Of a stretch of 64,000 nucleotides of DNA, positions 23,220 through 33,175 are shown piece after piece. Each line of letters starts with the position of its first letter. Position 1 is the stretch's first letter. The translations under genes and the position numbers were made by a program. Source of the stretch: Symbiodinium microadriaticum (Eukaryota; Sar; Dinophyceae; Suessiales; Symbiodiniaceae); contig LSRX01000186.1 in assembly GCA_001939145.1 (NCBI GenBank), positions 634,391 through 698,390 on the forward strand. Reading direction: 5' to 3'. The notes under the pieces are model-generated. The model saw nothing but the letters and a program-made list of their open reading frames with translations. It searched no databases and had not been told where the DNA came from.

Positions 23220-26200
23220 CTAAGGTGGACCATTTGATATCAGTAGCGCAGGAAGCTGATAAGCGAGGCTTGAGTACTTTGCACCAACTGCTAAAACACC
23301 TGAAGCCCAAAGCGCCTAGACGGTCTATACACTTGCGTAGAGCCAATGGTCAGCTCATGAGCATTGAAGAGGAGATGGACAGGCTCCGAACCTTCTTTTC
23401 TGAACTGTACCAGGCGGGTACCCATACCCCGACACCGCATTATCTACAAGAAGCACTGCCAGTGGAACTGTGGGAAGTTACGGCTGCTCTTCATAGTATG
23501 CCTGCACATAAAGCCCTACCACCAGGACAGGTCCCGGCGAGGCTGTGGAAACTTGCGGCGCGGAGTGTAGAGGTCGAGCTTGTGCGAGATTTCAACGCGG
23601 CTCTTCAGCCGGGGAAACTATGCTTCCCGCACCATTGGCATGATTCATACTTAGCACTACTGGCGAAGCCTCATAAGGCACCCAACTGCCCGGCCAACCT
23701 GCGACCCATCAATTTGTTGGTTGCAGAGGCTAAGTTGTTGGCACGCATAGCAGCGCAAAGGTTACAGCCGCTGGTGCAACAGGCAACGCAAAGGTATCCT
23801 CAATTTGCGTACGCGCAGGGTCGGCAGACATCGGATGCCTTGGATCGTGTGCTGTCGCACTGCTGCAAAATTCGTAACCTGTTGCAGGGTAAGCATAGGT
23901 CTGCTTTTCAACCTCGATCCTGCACATCCGTGAATGGTCTGATAGGTGGACTACAAGTCTCCATCGATCTCACCAAAGCTTACGATCGATTGCCTAGGAG
24001 TGTGCTAAAGCGGGCCTTAGAACACATTCAAACACCTAACTCGCTCATTGAACTCATTTTATACATACACGACAATGCTCGAGTTTTTATCCGCAGGCAT
24101 GATCAGTCGGTAGAGATCGGTATGGGACGCGGGGTCAGGCAAGGGTGCGGCTTGTCTCCTTTGCTTTGGATCGCCTTCACCCTGTTACTGCATGACAGTA
24201 TGAGTGCACATATACCGCTCTCGTCTCAGACCAGCTATGCGGATGATTTCCACCTGATGTGGGAATTTTCCTCTGCTCAGGAGTTCAAACAAGCCTGCAG
24301 GATCTTGCCCAAACTGCTCGCCTGCCTGCAATCCTTTGGCATGGAAGTATCACTCGAGAAAACCGTGGCCCTGCTTGCCATCAAGGGACCAGCTGCGGCA
24401 GCCCTACTCAAACAATACACCAAACGTGTCAAAGGAGCGCGGGTCCTGCGCCTTTTTCAAGGAGAGACGGAGATCACGCTCCCTCTGCGCAGAGAACATG
24501 ACTACTTAGGGGTCAAAATCAGCTATCATCATTATGAGAGAGCCACAGTGAAGCACCGCACCTCATTGGCATGGGTTGCTTTCAACAGGCTGCATAGCCT
24601 ACTCAAACATCAGATGATACCGCTGCGCAAGAGGGTGTTGCTCTGGCAAGCATGTGTATGGGCGGTCATGAGGTACGGCCTCACCGCTACTGGCCTCGAC
24701 CCTCACAGTGCACAGCAATTACGTTCCAGTGTCATGAAACAACTAAGATTGGTGGCGCGCAGCCCAGCACATGTTAATCATGAGACCAATGAACAATTGC
24801 TGCACAGACTAGGGCTGTTAGACCCTTTGCGTTGGTTGGGCGCACAATGTCGACATCGAGTTGACGTTAGCCGGCATACCCTAGGACACCTACAACCTGC
24901 TAGAGTGCAGCATTGGTGGAATGTCGTGGAGGCTAGTTTCTGCTCAGATTACCCGCAGTCAGCCACCAGCCATTTGACTGAGGTTACCCACATCCTGCGA
25001 ATACGGAGCACATGCGACATTTGTGGGCAATCCTTTCCAAGCCATCATGCATTGAAGGTTCATAAAGGCAAACAGCACCCAGAAGTACAGCCCAAGCATG
25101 AACCTAACCCAACTATCAAGAATAGGCGGGTTGACAAATACCGCAAACATGCCAAGGGCGGCTTACCTCAATGTCGCTATTGCCTCAAACGTTTTTATGG
25201 CTGGCCGCAGTTTATGGGGCACTTCAGTCAGGAGGCATGTCCGGTTTTGCACAGAACCAGCCGAAAGGATCCCCTGGACCCGCATTCCAAACCTGAGCCA
25301 ACACCACCTGCCGCCCCTAGTACCCCAAAGCTTGCAGTACCTGTCAGCGAGTCTGGGCTAGCTCCTGCTCATGGGGCGCCCGCGCCGGGGAGCATGGATC
25401 CAACAGATGATCACCTAGCCCTTGCGCATCCGGACCCAATACCGCTGTTTTATAGAGAGCATCTCCAGGATCTTGCCAGAAACGCTGACATCCTCACGTT
25501 GCGCAATCAGATTCGTATGAGCAACCTGCTATGCCATTGTCCTGAATGCTTCCAGAAGGTTACCCGACCAGCATACCTGACACGACATGCCTGCCAGATG
25601 CACTCACACATTGCTGCAGTTCAAGACCAGGTTGTCAGTTGGGCTCTAGCCAAGGGTAGACTAAGCAAGCCTTGCGAGTGGTGCGGGGACAGCCAGTACA
25701 CCAGGACGGCAGCACACCTAAAAGCTTGCCCAGTTTTGTGGATTGTAGGGCACTTCCTGATCCGGCACTCCACCCTGGAGGACCAAGCTCAGACCTCGCT
25801 CCATGGCGCATTCGGGCGAGCACGGGGACGACCAGCTGATCCAGGCGCAGGCGGAGTTTGCCCAGTTCGGGGCCTACATGAAAGCAGGGCTCCCGAGCTC
25901 AACCGGGGCTCCCTCCGGAGCTACTTCCACGGCACCCAGCCTGGGCGACACGGAGGCGACGGAGGACCAGAGCAAGGAGATGGATGTCGATCGGGATCGT
26001 CGCAGGACCCAGCGCGACGAGGGGGAAATCAACCCCCCGCCACAGAAGTGGGCGAAAGGAGACCAAAAGGGGGTGGACAAGCCTCAGGAGCCGGTCAGCG
26101 GCAAGGGAGGACAAGTCCTGAAGGACAATGTGGAGCCTTCCACGAGGACACCGGGCTCTGGCTCGACTCAGCCGATCCCGACTCCAAGCCCAACGACGGC

Positions 26201-26722
26201 AGCTCGGGACAAAGAGACCAGGACGGACCGCGACCGGAAGCAGGACCAGAACCAGGACACCCGGCGCTCCCAGCAGAACCGGAGCTGGAATCAGCAGCAC
26301 GGGTACAGGTCGTGGCCCACTCGCCGTGGGGACAAGGAAGACCTCAAAGAGGTGATCAGAGCCATGGGGAGGCTATCCTTGCGGCTGGAAGACCAGCTGA
26401 GCGTGTTCAGCCTCGATGTGGAGTTCATATTGTTTCTCCAAACGGACTCGTCCGGAAACAAGTTCTCCATAACAGCCAGCCTGTATGCGGCAGCTCAGCA
26501 GTGGCACCGCCAAAAAGAATCAGACCCTGCAAGCTTGACCCAACCGATGCGCAACATCCTTCTATACTGTCTCTTCTCGGCGCTACTGGAGCGCCTCGAG
26601 AAGCTCGAGACGGACCCGGACATGATGGCCCAAGTGCGCCAGATGGGTTTGGTCGAAGGGGAGGCTTACCCAATGGGATGCGGCCCAAGGCAAGCACATC
26701 AAGGCCCAAGTGGAGCCGTTGA
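23066..26722 (+). CDS. LINE ORF2: reverse transcriptase plus zinc fingers
   Basis: The open frame starts inside the endonuclease frame. The true protein probably enters it near 23210 and leaves near 25800; beyond that it is a Pro/Gly-rich shadow of the next frame. RT motifs are in order: LRPINLL (about 23700), motif A IDLTKAYDRL with its Asp codon at 23966, motif B VRQGCGLSPL, motif C YADD at 24236-24247, motif D and HDYLGVKIS. All three catalytic Asp residues are present. After the thumb come at least four Cys/His clusters: CDICGQSFPSHHALKVHKGK-QH (about 25013-25078), CRYCLKRF with H and C ligands, CPECFQ with HACQMH, and CEWCGD with H and C ligands. They may bind element RNA or target DNA. 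No restriction-like endonuclease motif was recognised. Confidence 0.85.
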   Translation: MVCCPLLDSPGARFTAEFGAATAALDSALACCHLLSKARPGATTKGQGEKLAKVDHLISVAQEADKRGLSTLHQLLKHLKPKAPRRSIHLRRANGQLMSIEEEMDRLRTFFSELYQAGTHTPTPHYLQEALPVELWEVTAALHSMPAHKALPPGQVPARLWKLAARSVEVELVRDFNAALQPGKLCFPHHWHDSYLALLAKPHKAPNCPANLRPINLLVAEAKLLARIAAQRLQPLVQQATQRYPQFAYAQGRQTSDALDRVLSHCCKIRNLLQGKHRSAFQPRSCTSVNGLIGGLQVSIDLTKAYDRLPRSVLKRALEHIQTPNSLIELILYIHDNARVFIRRHDQSVEIGMGRGVRQGCGLSPLLWIAFTLLLHDSMSAHIPLSSQTSYADDFHLMWEFSSAQEFKQACRILPKLLACLQSFGMEVSLEKTVALLAIKGPAAAALLKQYTKRVKGARVLRLFQGETEITLPLRREHDYLGVKISYHHYERATVKHRTSLAWVAFNRLHSLLKHQMIPLRKRVLLWQACVWAVMRYGLTATGLDPHSAQQLRSSVMKQLRLVARSPAHVNHETNEQLLHRLGLLDPLRWLGAQCRHRVDVSRHTLGHLQPARVQHWWNVVEASFCSDYPQSATSHLTEVTHILRIRSTCDICGQSFPSHHALKVHKGKQHPEVQPKHEPNPTIKNRRVDKYRKHAKGGLPQCRYCLKRFYGWPQFMGHFSQEACPVLHRTSRKDPLDPHSKPEPTPPAAPSTPKLAVPVSESGLAPAHGAPAPGSMDPTDDHLALAHPDPIPLFYREHLQDLARNADILTLRNQIRMSNLLCHCPECFQKVTRPAYLTRHACQMHSHIAAVQDQVVSWALAKGRLSKPCEWCGDSQYTRTAAHLKACPVLWIVGHFLIRHSTLEDQAQTSLHGAFGRARGRPADPGAGGVCPVRGLHESRAPELNRGSLRSYFHGTQPGRHGGDGGPEQGDGCRSGSSQDPARRGGNQPPATEVGERRPKGGGQASGAGQRQGRTSPEGQCGAFHEDTGLWLDSADPDSKPNDGSSGQRDQDGPRPEAGPEPGHPALPAEPELESAARVQVVAHSPWGQGRPQRGDQSHGEAILAAGRPAERVQPRCGVHIVSPNGLVRKQVLHNSQPVCGSSAVAPPKRIRPCKLDPTDAQHPSILSLLGATGAPREARDGPGHDGPSAPDGFGRRGGLPNGMRPKASTSRPKWSR

Positions 26723-27869
26723 GCCATCGGGAGGCAGTGGAGTCAGTGCGTGTGCTCCTTCGGCTGACCACGTTCCCACACGTGGTGGGACGCTTCCACG
26801 CACTGCGGAAGCTTACAGCAGCCCCCTCGGGGGACGTGATCCCCTTTACGCTCATGGCTCAGAACAGGACGGCGGAGTCCCACCAGCTCTACACCCTGAT
26901 GCATCGACTTGCCAGAAACTCGGTCTGGCACCTCATCGGCTCAACGATGAGGCCCACGAAGATCGGGCGGTCGCCATTGGCGAAACAGCTGGACAAAATG
27001 ATCCAGAACCTTTAGATCAGGCTCGGTTGACAGTCACCAAACTCAAGCTAGCCAATCCGTCAAACCATTGCTACGCAAACTCAGTGATTCTTGCAGTTGC
27101 ATGGGGCCAAGCAGGTAGCCCGCAGAGCTTCCAACCGAGCCTTTCGCTGGGGCGCATGCTACGTTGGCTCGTCCGCCATGCCCCGTTGCCGCAAACAGAT
27201 CATGCACGCAACACTGTAGATTTATGGTCATTGCGAGTATGGAGGCAAATCGTGCACACGTGGCAGGCACCGCACAGCCAACACGATGCTGGCGAGTTCG
27301 TGCAGTTTTTAGCATCTCATCTGCATGTTGACCATGCTCGCTATGAGTGGCAGGCCCGTGAGGAAGCACCATCAGGTCAGGTTATAGTTCGGGATAGAGG
27401 TTGTTTTTGGCCACTAATCCTGTCCCTCCCCTTGAAAACAGATAACCCCAGTCAGAGCTCGCAGCCTTCACATGTAGCTGGCATCAGCGTTCAGAGGCTT
27501 ATCATTCAATGGCGCAACCAGCCTGCAAGGCATGCGGCCTGCGACCTGCCGCCATGGCTACCGTTGCAGGTGAGCCGATTTAATGCTGCCCATGAGAAGA
27601 TCACAACCCCAGTGCATTTTAGCCCTGCCATTTACCTGCCAGTCTTCACGGGGACGAGCCTGCAAACCACTTCTGTCAGATATGCTCTGCATTCGGTGAT
27701 CTTTCACATAGGCAGGTCCAAGTTTTCCGGGCATTATCGCACGGCGCTCTGCCAGAGTGGTCAGCTCCGTTTTCTTACGGACGATGGGGTTGAAGCGACC
27801 CAGGCATCGGAACATGATCGTCGCTCAGTGGAAGAGAACGCATACATACTCCTCTTCATCAGGTGTTGA
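25803..27869 (+). CDS. LINE C-terminal part: linker and USP-like (C19) protease domain
   Basis: An open frame of 688 codons starting MAHSGEHGDDQLIQ. Residues 30-180 are a charged, Asp/Arg/Gln/Pro-rich linker; 180-290 are helical (LKEVIRAMGRLSLRLEDQL). From about 290 to 400 this frame is unnatural and the protein continues in another frame (see 26671-27015). From about 27000 it resumes with a ubiquitin-specific-protease-like fold: a Cys box NHCYANSVI (Cys codon 27069-27071, residue 423), HSQHDAGEFVQFL (~27276-27314), a His box SGHYRTAL (His codon 27732-27734, residue 644), LTDDGV where the third catalytic residue is expected, and the terminal ENAYILLFIRC. USPs remove ubiquitin from proteins. 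The spacing (~220 residues from Cys to His) is compact, and no zinc-ribbon Cys pairs are visible. A role in protecting or maturing element proteins is inference only. Confidence 0.75.
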   Translation: MAHSGEHGDDQLIQAQAEFAQFGAYMKAGLPSSTGAPSGATSTAPSLGDTEATEDQSKEMDVDRDRRRTQRDEGEINPPPQKWAKGDQKGVDKPQEPVSGKGGQVLKDNVEPSTRTPGSGSTQPIPTPSPTTAARDKETRTDRDRKQDQNQDTRRSQQNRSWNQQHGYRSWPTRRGDKEDLKEVIRAMGRLSLRLEDQLSVFSLDVEFILFLQTDSSGNKFSITASLYAAAQQWHRQKESDPASLTQPMRNILLYCLFSALLERLEKLETDPDMMAQVRQMGLVEGEAYPMGCGPRQAHQGPSGAVEPSGGSGVSACAPSADHVPTRGGTLPRTAEAYSSPLGGRDPLYAHGSEQDGGVPPALHPDASTCQKLGLAPHRLNDEAHEDRAVAIGETAGQNDPEPLDQARLTVTKLKLANPSNHCYANSVILAVAWGQAGSPQSFQPSLSLGRMLRWLVRHAPLPQTDHARNTVDLWSLRVWRQIVHTWQAPHSQHDAGEFVQFLASHLHVDHARYEWQAREEAPSGQVIVRDRGCFWPLILSLPLKTDNPSQSSQPSHVAGISVQRLIIQWRNQPARHAACDLPPWLPLQVSRFNAAHEKITTPVHFSPAIYLPVFTGTSLQTTSVRYALHSVIFHIGRSKFSGHYRTALCQSGQLRFLTDDGVEATQASEHDRRSVEENAYILLFIRC
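26671..27015 (+). CDS. Frame-shifted middle segment of the LINE C-terminal ORF
   Basis: About 115 codons in a different frame. The segment reads QWDAAQGKHIKAQVEPLSHR, continues with REAVESVRVLLRLTTFPHVV and ends DKMIQNL-stop at 27015. Its character (regular helices, no low-complexity bias) suits a protein joining the helical region before it to the protease domain after it. The surrounding frame reads Gly/Ser/Pro-rich junk here. The switches near 26675 and 27005 need +1 and -1 changes, which look like a pair of single-base indels in this copy (or sequence errors) that cancel each other's frame effect. Confidence 0.5.
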   Translation, partial: QWDAAQGKHIKAQVEPLSHREAVESVRVLLRLTTFPHVVGRFHALRKLTAAPSGDVIPFTLMAQNRTAESHQLYTLMHRLARNSVWHLIGSTMRPTKIGRSPLAKQLDKMIQNL

Positions 27870-28342
27870 CGAAGGCAAAGCTGTGCACCAGTAGTTGTAG
27901 AACATTGATGCCATCCACTGCCTGTTGTACCATGTGTTTATCTTATTGAATCAGGTATTCCAACACGGGTTCCATTCTTTTTCCATGTTTAGTCCAGAAC
28001 ATCAGCTAGGCATCGGATGGTGAGTACTTTTCTCCATGACCCTTCGAGGTGCTTTTAAGTTGTTGGAATTCTATCCGCCTCAACTGGCCTGCTGCTCAAA
28101 GGGCGGTCACGCCGGGCGGGCCCATTAAAACCTTCTTACACTAGCTGTCATTGTTTTGCCGACTGTTACCTAACTACCTCACTCATCGTTCATTCAATGT
28201 GTTCAGAGAGTTGAGTGCGGAGATCCATCAACATCTTTGTGCGAGTGGTGATGGGCGCCAAAAACATGGCGTGCAGCCTGGAGCTGCCGACACAGTCGCC
28301 GTTTCTAGCATCGCGAGACCTCTCTTGCGGCGTGGGAAGAAG

Positions 28343-28390
28343 TATGTATGTATGTATGTATGTATGTATGTATGTATGTATGTATGTATA
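28343..28390. repeat. (ATGT)n microsatellite at LINE 3' end
   Basis: About eleven TATG/ATGT units directly after the presumed LINE 3' end. A tetranucleotide tail is typical of several LINE groups. It matches the tract at 20054-20082. Confidence 0.85.
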
Positions 28391-31300
28391 CTCATACAAA
28401 ACATACATCAGAGCTTGTTAAGAGGTAGGGATGCCTGACTTGGGAGTCCTTCTTAGTTTCCTATAGCACCCAAGGTCTGTGTTCTGCGGCCTTTTCTGAA
28501 ACTATGTCTACGTGATTGATGAGCTGTTATCGGACCCAGGGGCTTCATGACTTGTAGGGGTTTCGGACTCGGGGGTTTAGGGTTTCGATCTCGTGCTCCA
28601 GGTGACAGGTGTGGCTGATGGTTATGCAAGCCGGAAACCTCAGAAAGATGCCTCTACGTATCTCAAGCTGAAGCCCGCCCTGAAACCCCTTAAAGGGACC
28701 TTGCTAGAACCTCCTATAGAGACGTAAAGTTTCCCTTAAAATCTTGAGTTTAGGTTCTAGGGTTTAGGGTTTAGGGCAGTATTCCAAGCCAGCATCTTGC
28801 CAGGCAGCAAAAGCTCGGATATTCCCCGTTCACACGGGGGTCTGGTAAAATGGGAAGATCCTATTTAGGATCCGAAGAATAAGGATGATACTGTCTAGAG
28901 TTCCGGCTTCTAAATTCAGCCATGATGGTAAATCGGAACTGAGAAGGTAGCCCTATTCTCGTTCGATGAGTTCCTCAGGATGCAGTGCCCCAAGCCGTTT
29001 CTTTTTTGAAATGAAATGCTGAGAGTTCCTGCTCGACGTTTGACTAACAAGAAGACGTCCCGCGGCTTTGGATTCAGGACCAGCATGCAAACTGGACTGC
29101 CTGACTTTCCATCCCTGACTGGGACTGTCTTACCCTAAACCCTTTAAACCCTAAAACCCTATAAACCCTAAACCCCAAGCCCTTCATTAATTCATGATTT
29201 AATTTGGGATTGTGCTTGCAAGCGTCATGCAGTGTAGCCGAGTTGATGTGGCATTTTGCCAGAGCTTTCTTGTAACTGGTGCAGTTCCTTGCTTGCAGCT
29301 CTTTGTAGCTGCTGGTCGTGTTGTCCTGCAGTGCTCACCCTTTAAGGTTGTACTGTTGTGCATTTAGGGAGCATTGGGGCCAACATTACCCAGACGACGG
29401 GGTTGACCTTGGGTCCGTTTGTTATAGCTTCCGAACTTTCGAACTTTGCGTTCATTGACCCGGTCATCCGCGTCTAGTACAGTTGATGTATCGGCACTTT
29501 CTAACCTCGCTAGTGGGCATGGAACCTCAGCCATGCGAGAGGGAAAAAATAATACCCTAAACCCCAAGCCCAAAACAAACATCGGGCACCGAATTCTCTG
29601 CTTCTGGCCGAGAGCTGGGTATCTGGCCGGACCCGCTGACATCTCGTAGGCCCCCCTTCACCTGCTACAGAGGGTTTAGGGTTTAAGGGAAACCACCCAA
29701 GATCGCAAGCTTCTGGCTGGTTTCTTTGGTTTGTTTGGTAGCCGAGCTGCTCGTAGTCTTCTCTGACCGCATGGTGAAGAGGTGTCAGAGGTCGTGTTGG
29801 GGGAGCAGAACCCGAAGTTTTGCAGCCATGACCTGCGCCCCTAGAAGGGGGAAGAGTTGCTTCGCCGGAAGATAGAAGAAAAGGCCTGCATGCAGCAGTG
29901 CATGTCGCACTCCTTAGCCTTTGAGGCAGTAGCGGCGGCTTCGTGAGCTATTCTGTTGCTGGCGAAGGTGATGCTGATGCATTGAAGACAGTGCTGGTGT
30001 GCTGATGGCATAGTGCAACGCTGCATGCTCGTTCTGTCTCTACCTCTGTCTATCTCTCTCCACCTCTTGCCCTTTCTTTCTTTTCTTATGAGGTGGCAGG
30101 GTTGGTTGTTGTGGTGGTGGTGATGGCGGTGGTAGTAATGTGACAGCGGCGGCGGCGGTGGTGGTGGTGACGGTGGTAATGGCGGCGGCGGCAGTGGTGG
30201 TGGTATCAAGCATGGCGTATAGCAATTGCCGTTTCTACACGATTGAGATTCTGTTGACACCTTCACTCTGTGAAGAAGGTCGGGCTGGACCGCTTAGGGG
30301 TGCCGACATAGCATCATGCAGGAGCCCACGCATGTTGGAGACGCGGACCGTTGGGCACTTAGTGGGTCAATGCAAAGTGTATGCAGCCCGCGCCAAGTGC
30401 GCTCATGAGTCAAGGCGCCCGACCCAGTTTAAAATTTAAGCTATGGAAGCCAATCCGACAAGCACTGATATGCTACTGCCCGAGGAGGCGGCCCGACTCA
30501 GCTAAATGCCTGGAATCCCTGACTCCAGCGGCGCATAGTAGTGTGCAGTCAGCAGACACACATGCTGTTTGTTGTTCATTAACTACAGTTTCGGAGGGAG
30601 TTTCGCATCATGGCCCGAATCCAGCATGAGTACTGACTTGCCTCGAGATTTCCAAGCCTTTCCTGGCGCTTCTGCGGTTGGATCCTGAGCCCAAGCTACC
30701 ATGCAAATTGCGATCGGCCATGGCCCAGAAGGGGATCTGACTCTCAACTCGAATCAGTCAGGTCATCCGTGCTTCGACGTTGCTGAGAATCCGGGCAGGG
30801 TGTGTGGCCCTTGGCCAGATGCATGTATGCATTGCGGGCGCCATAGCTTCTGATTCAGAGCCCAGAGGCACCTGCATGCTTTAGGGTTCGGTTTTGGCTA
30901 CCCTTGCTTCATTCCCTAAACACTCAACCAACCCTAAATTCTGGTTCAGAAGGGCAGTTCCAACGCGCCGCGAAACTGACATTGCATTGGGGTGACCTGT
31001 AGCTTTGCACGGGATCAGTTTGTTTCTCTGACCTCGGTGAAAAATATTGTAACAAGAAATCACGCAACTGATGAGAATAGGAAGAATTATAGTACTACTA
31101 ATATTACTATTATTGGTAATAGCGCAGAAGCAGGAAAGGCAAGGCCCTACATCCCAAGCCAGTTTTTCGCCGGAACTCTTGGCAATCCTTTGATGAAGAA
31201 GACTTGAGCGAGGACCTCGCTGTCGACATCCATGGCCTGCCTCAGCAACTTAGCTGCTCCCAGGAACAGCCCCCCAAGCCCCTCGCACCAAAGTCTCCCC

Positions 31301-31811
31301 CTACAGATGCCCTTTGTTCGTTGCCGTTCTGCTCTACGTCTTGCGTCGACAGCATCCTTCCGACCTTTGATGCTGAACACTTGCCGGTCTAAGTCCACGA
31401 AGATGCTTCGCCATAGCCCGATTTTGGATTCAAGGGTTGATGCGAGCTTCCGGGTCTTTGGTCGAGAGGGTTGAGGCTCGAAGGTTCAGAAACCATCAAC
31501 CCCTCAGCTGCAGTATGTTGCAGTCTAGTCTAGTACTCGGCCCTAAAGCCGAGACCGTAGATCTAATCGACCATAACTCCCAAAGCACCCGGAGACCTGC
31601 AGCTTAGGCCCCCAGAGCTTTGAGATGGGTGCCAAGACGACGGACTTCGGCACGCCGATCAACGAGCGGGCCACAGCAGGTTTGTCCTGAGTAAAAGCAG
31701 CTCTGGGTTTGGAGAGGTGTTGGGGCTAACTCGTTGTTTGTCAGCGTTTCATCAGGGTTTTGTGGAGGTTCTCTTGGCGTCACGCGGGTTTTACAGGGCT
31801 AAAGTAGTCGC

Positions 31812-31895
31812 CGTGGCAGCAGCAGCGGCAGCAGCAGCAGCAGCAGCAGGAGGAGGAGGAGGAGCAGTAGCAGTAGTAGTAGCAGCAGTAGCAGC

Positions 31896-31931
<36 letters not shown>

Positions 31932-31965
31932 CGTCGTCGTGGTGGTCGTCGTAGTAGGAGTAGGC
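31812..31965. repeat. GCA/GGA/GTA trinucleotide array
   Basis: CAG/GCA units pass into GGA, then into TAG/GTA units with CGT/CGG interruptions. Stop-free triplets create poly-Ala/Val and poly-Thr frames. Confidence 0.85.
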
Positions 31966-32213
31966 AAGGAGGCATCATAGGACTTTGTCAACGTCATGGG
32001 GTCCAAAAAGCGAGGCATCGTGACATGCAGAGTTGTGTCCGAAGGTATCATGGCTACTTCTTGCTCGCCTGCAGCAATCTGCGCCCACAATGTGTTTCCG
32101 CACAACTTTCAATTAGCTGAAGTGCCAGAGCCGGATAAACCAGCCTAAACCCCTTGAAACACCCGAGGTCATCCTGTGCTGCCCTTAGGCGCTGGGAGCT
32201 CCAGGTGATCCTG

Positions 32214-32400
32214 ACGATGATGGTGATGATGATGCTGTTGTTGATGATGATGATGATGATGGTAATGAGGATCATGATGGTCGTGATCATGGTGCACCTG
32301 CTGGTGCTGGTGCTGATGCTGATAATCATGATCATGATGATGATGATGATGATGACGATGACGATGAGGATGAGCACGAAGAAGAGGATGATGATGGCGA
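32214..32400. repeat. GAT-rich trinucleotide array
   Basis: GATGAT units with TGCTGG and CATGAT interruptions. It causes a Met-rich + frame and a His-rich - frame. Confidence 0.8.
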
Positions 32401-33052
32401 TTATGAGTAGCAGTCCAGTTGCTGAAGATGGCGAAGCGGAAGATAATCATGCAGAGGGTGCGTCTCATAGTTGTCGCGCGTGTACTCCGGAGTTTCATTG
32501 CTTGCATCAGTACTTCTCATTCCACGCCATGACCGTAGTTGATCTGTCTCCAAAGCCGACTATTTGGCAATGTTTGCCTAGGGGTTCAGGTCTAAGTCGG
32601 CACACTGCGAAATGCTTCTCTGGCTGTCAAAAGCCCTTAAGCCCGCATTGTGCCGTGTAGCCCTGCAAATTATCAGTATTGTTGCGACTTGGGACCTGTT
32701 AGACCTCTCCAAGGCATAGCATGGCCGAGGCTTCTGCGTTTGACTCCCTTTCTCAGCTGAGGCCCTATCCGGTGTCAACCGAGGCTGCCCAGTGTTGCCA
32801 ATCCGATTGTTCCTTTGCAGACGGGGATTTGGCGCATCGCGCTGAACTCACGTTTTCATGGAACCAAGCTGACTTTGCCACGAGAAAGTTAATTTTAAAC
32901 GCTGCGCGTCGTCCGCCTCGGCCCGGCCGTATGTTGGGAGGAAGACATGATGCCAGGTCTGGGGCGTTTGCTTTCGCAGGATATCGGGGTGCAGCGTCTG
33001 CGGGGTGAAGAGTGATAGGGTTTGTGCATAGACAAACCTTTCTTACTATATA

Positions 33053-33110
33053 AATAAATAAATATAAATATAAATATAAATATAAATATAAATATATATA
33101 GATATATATG
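33053..33110. repeat. (AAATAT)n repeat
   Basis: AATAAATATAAATATAAATA-type hexamers followed by a TA/GATATA tract. Confidence 0.85.
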
Positions 33111-33145
33111 ATATAGAGTGTGTGTGCTGTCGGGGGGGGAGGGGG

Positions 33146-33175
33146 NNNNNNNNNNNNNNNNNNNNNNNNNNNNNN
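33146..33175. other. Assembly gap (run of N)
   Basis: Thirty N characters preceded by a G-run and followed by a C-run. It is an unresolved gap, so nothing across it can be read. Confidence 0.99.

Larger units (their letters stand above)
20083..28342 (+). mobile_element. Non-LTR retrotransposon (LINE) with USP-like protease domain
   Basis: An ~8.3-kb element between two (ATGT)n tracts. Reading 5' to 3': a 5' ORF of unknown family, an APE-type endonuclease, a reverse transcriptase with finger and YADD motifs, several zinc fingers, a charged linker, and a C-terminal domain with Cys and His boxes of peptidase C19 (ubiquitin-specific proteases). About 470 bp of 3' non-coding sequence follow. No long terminal repeats, integrase or RNase H were seen. 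The protein parts occupy different frames, with switches near 20870, 23210, 25800, 26675 and 27005. Some may be natural ORF boundaries; others look like single-base lesions. The telomere-like motifs common around it are absent inside, consistent with a relatively recent insertion. Confidence 0.85.

Noticed and set aside
32154-32660. Met-rich 168-codon frame
   Set aside because: Produced by GATGAT repeats; the C-terminal part is not a recognised protein.
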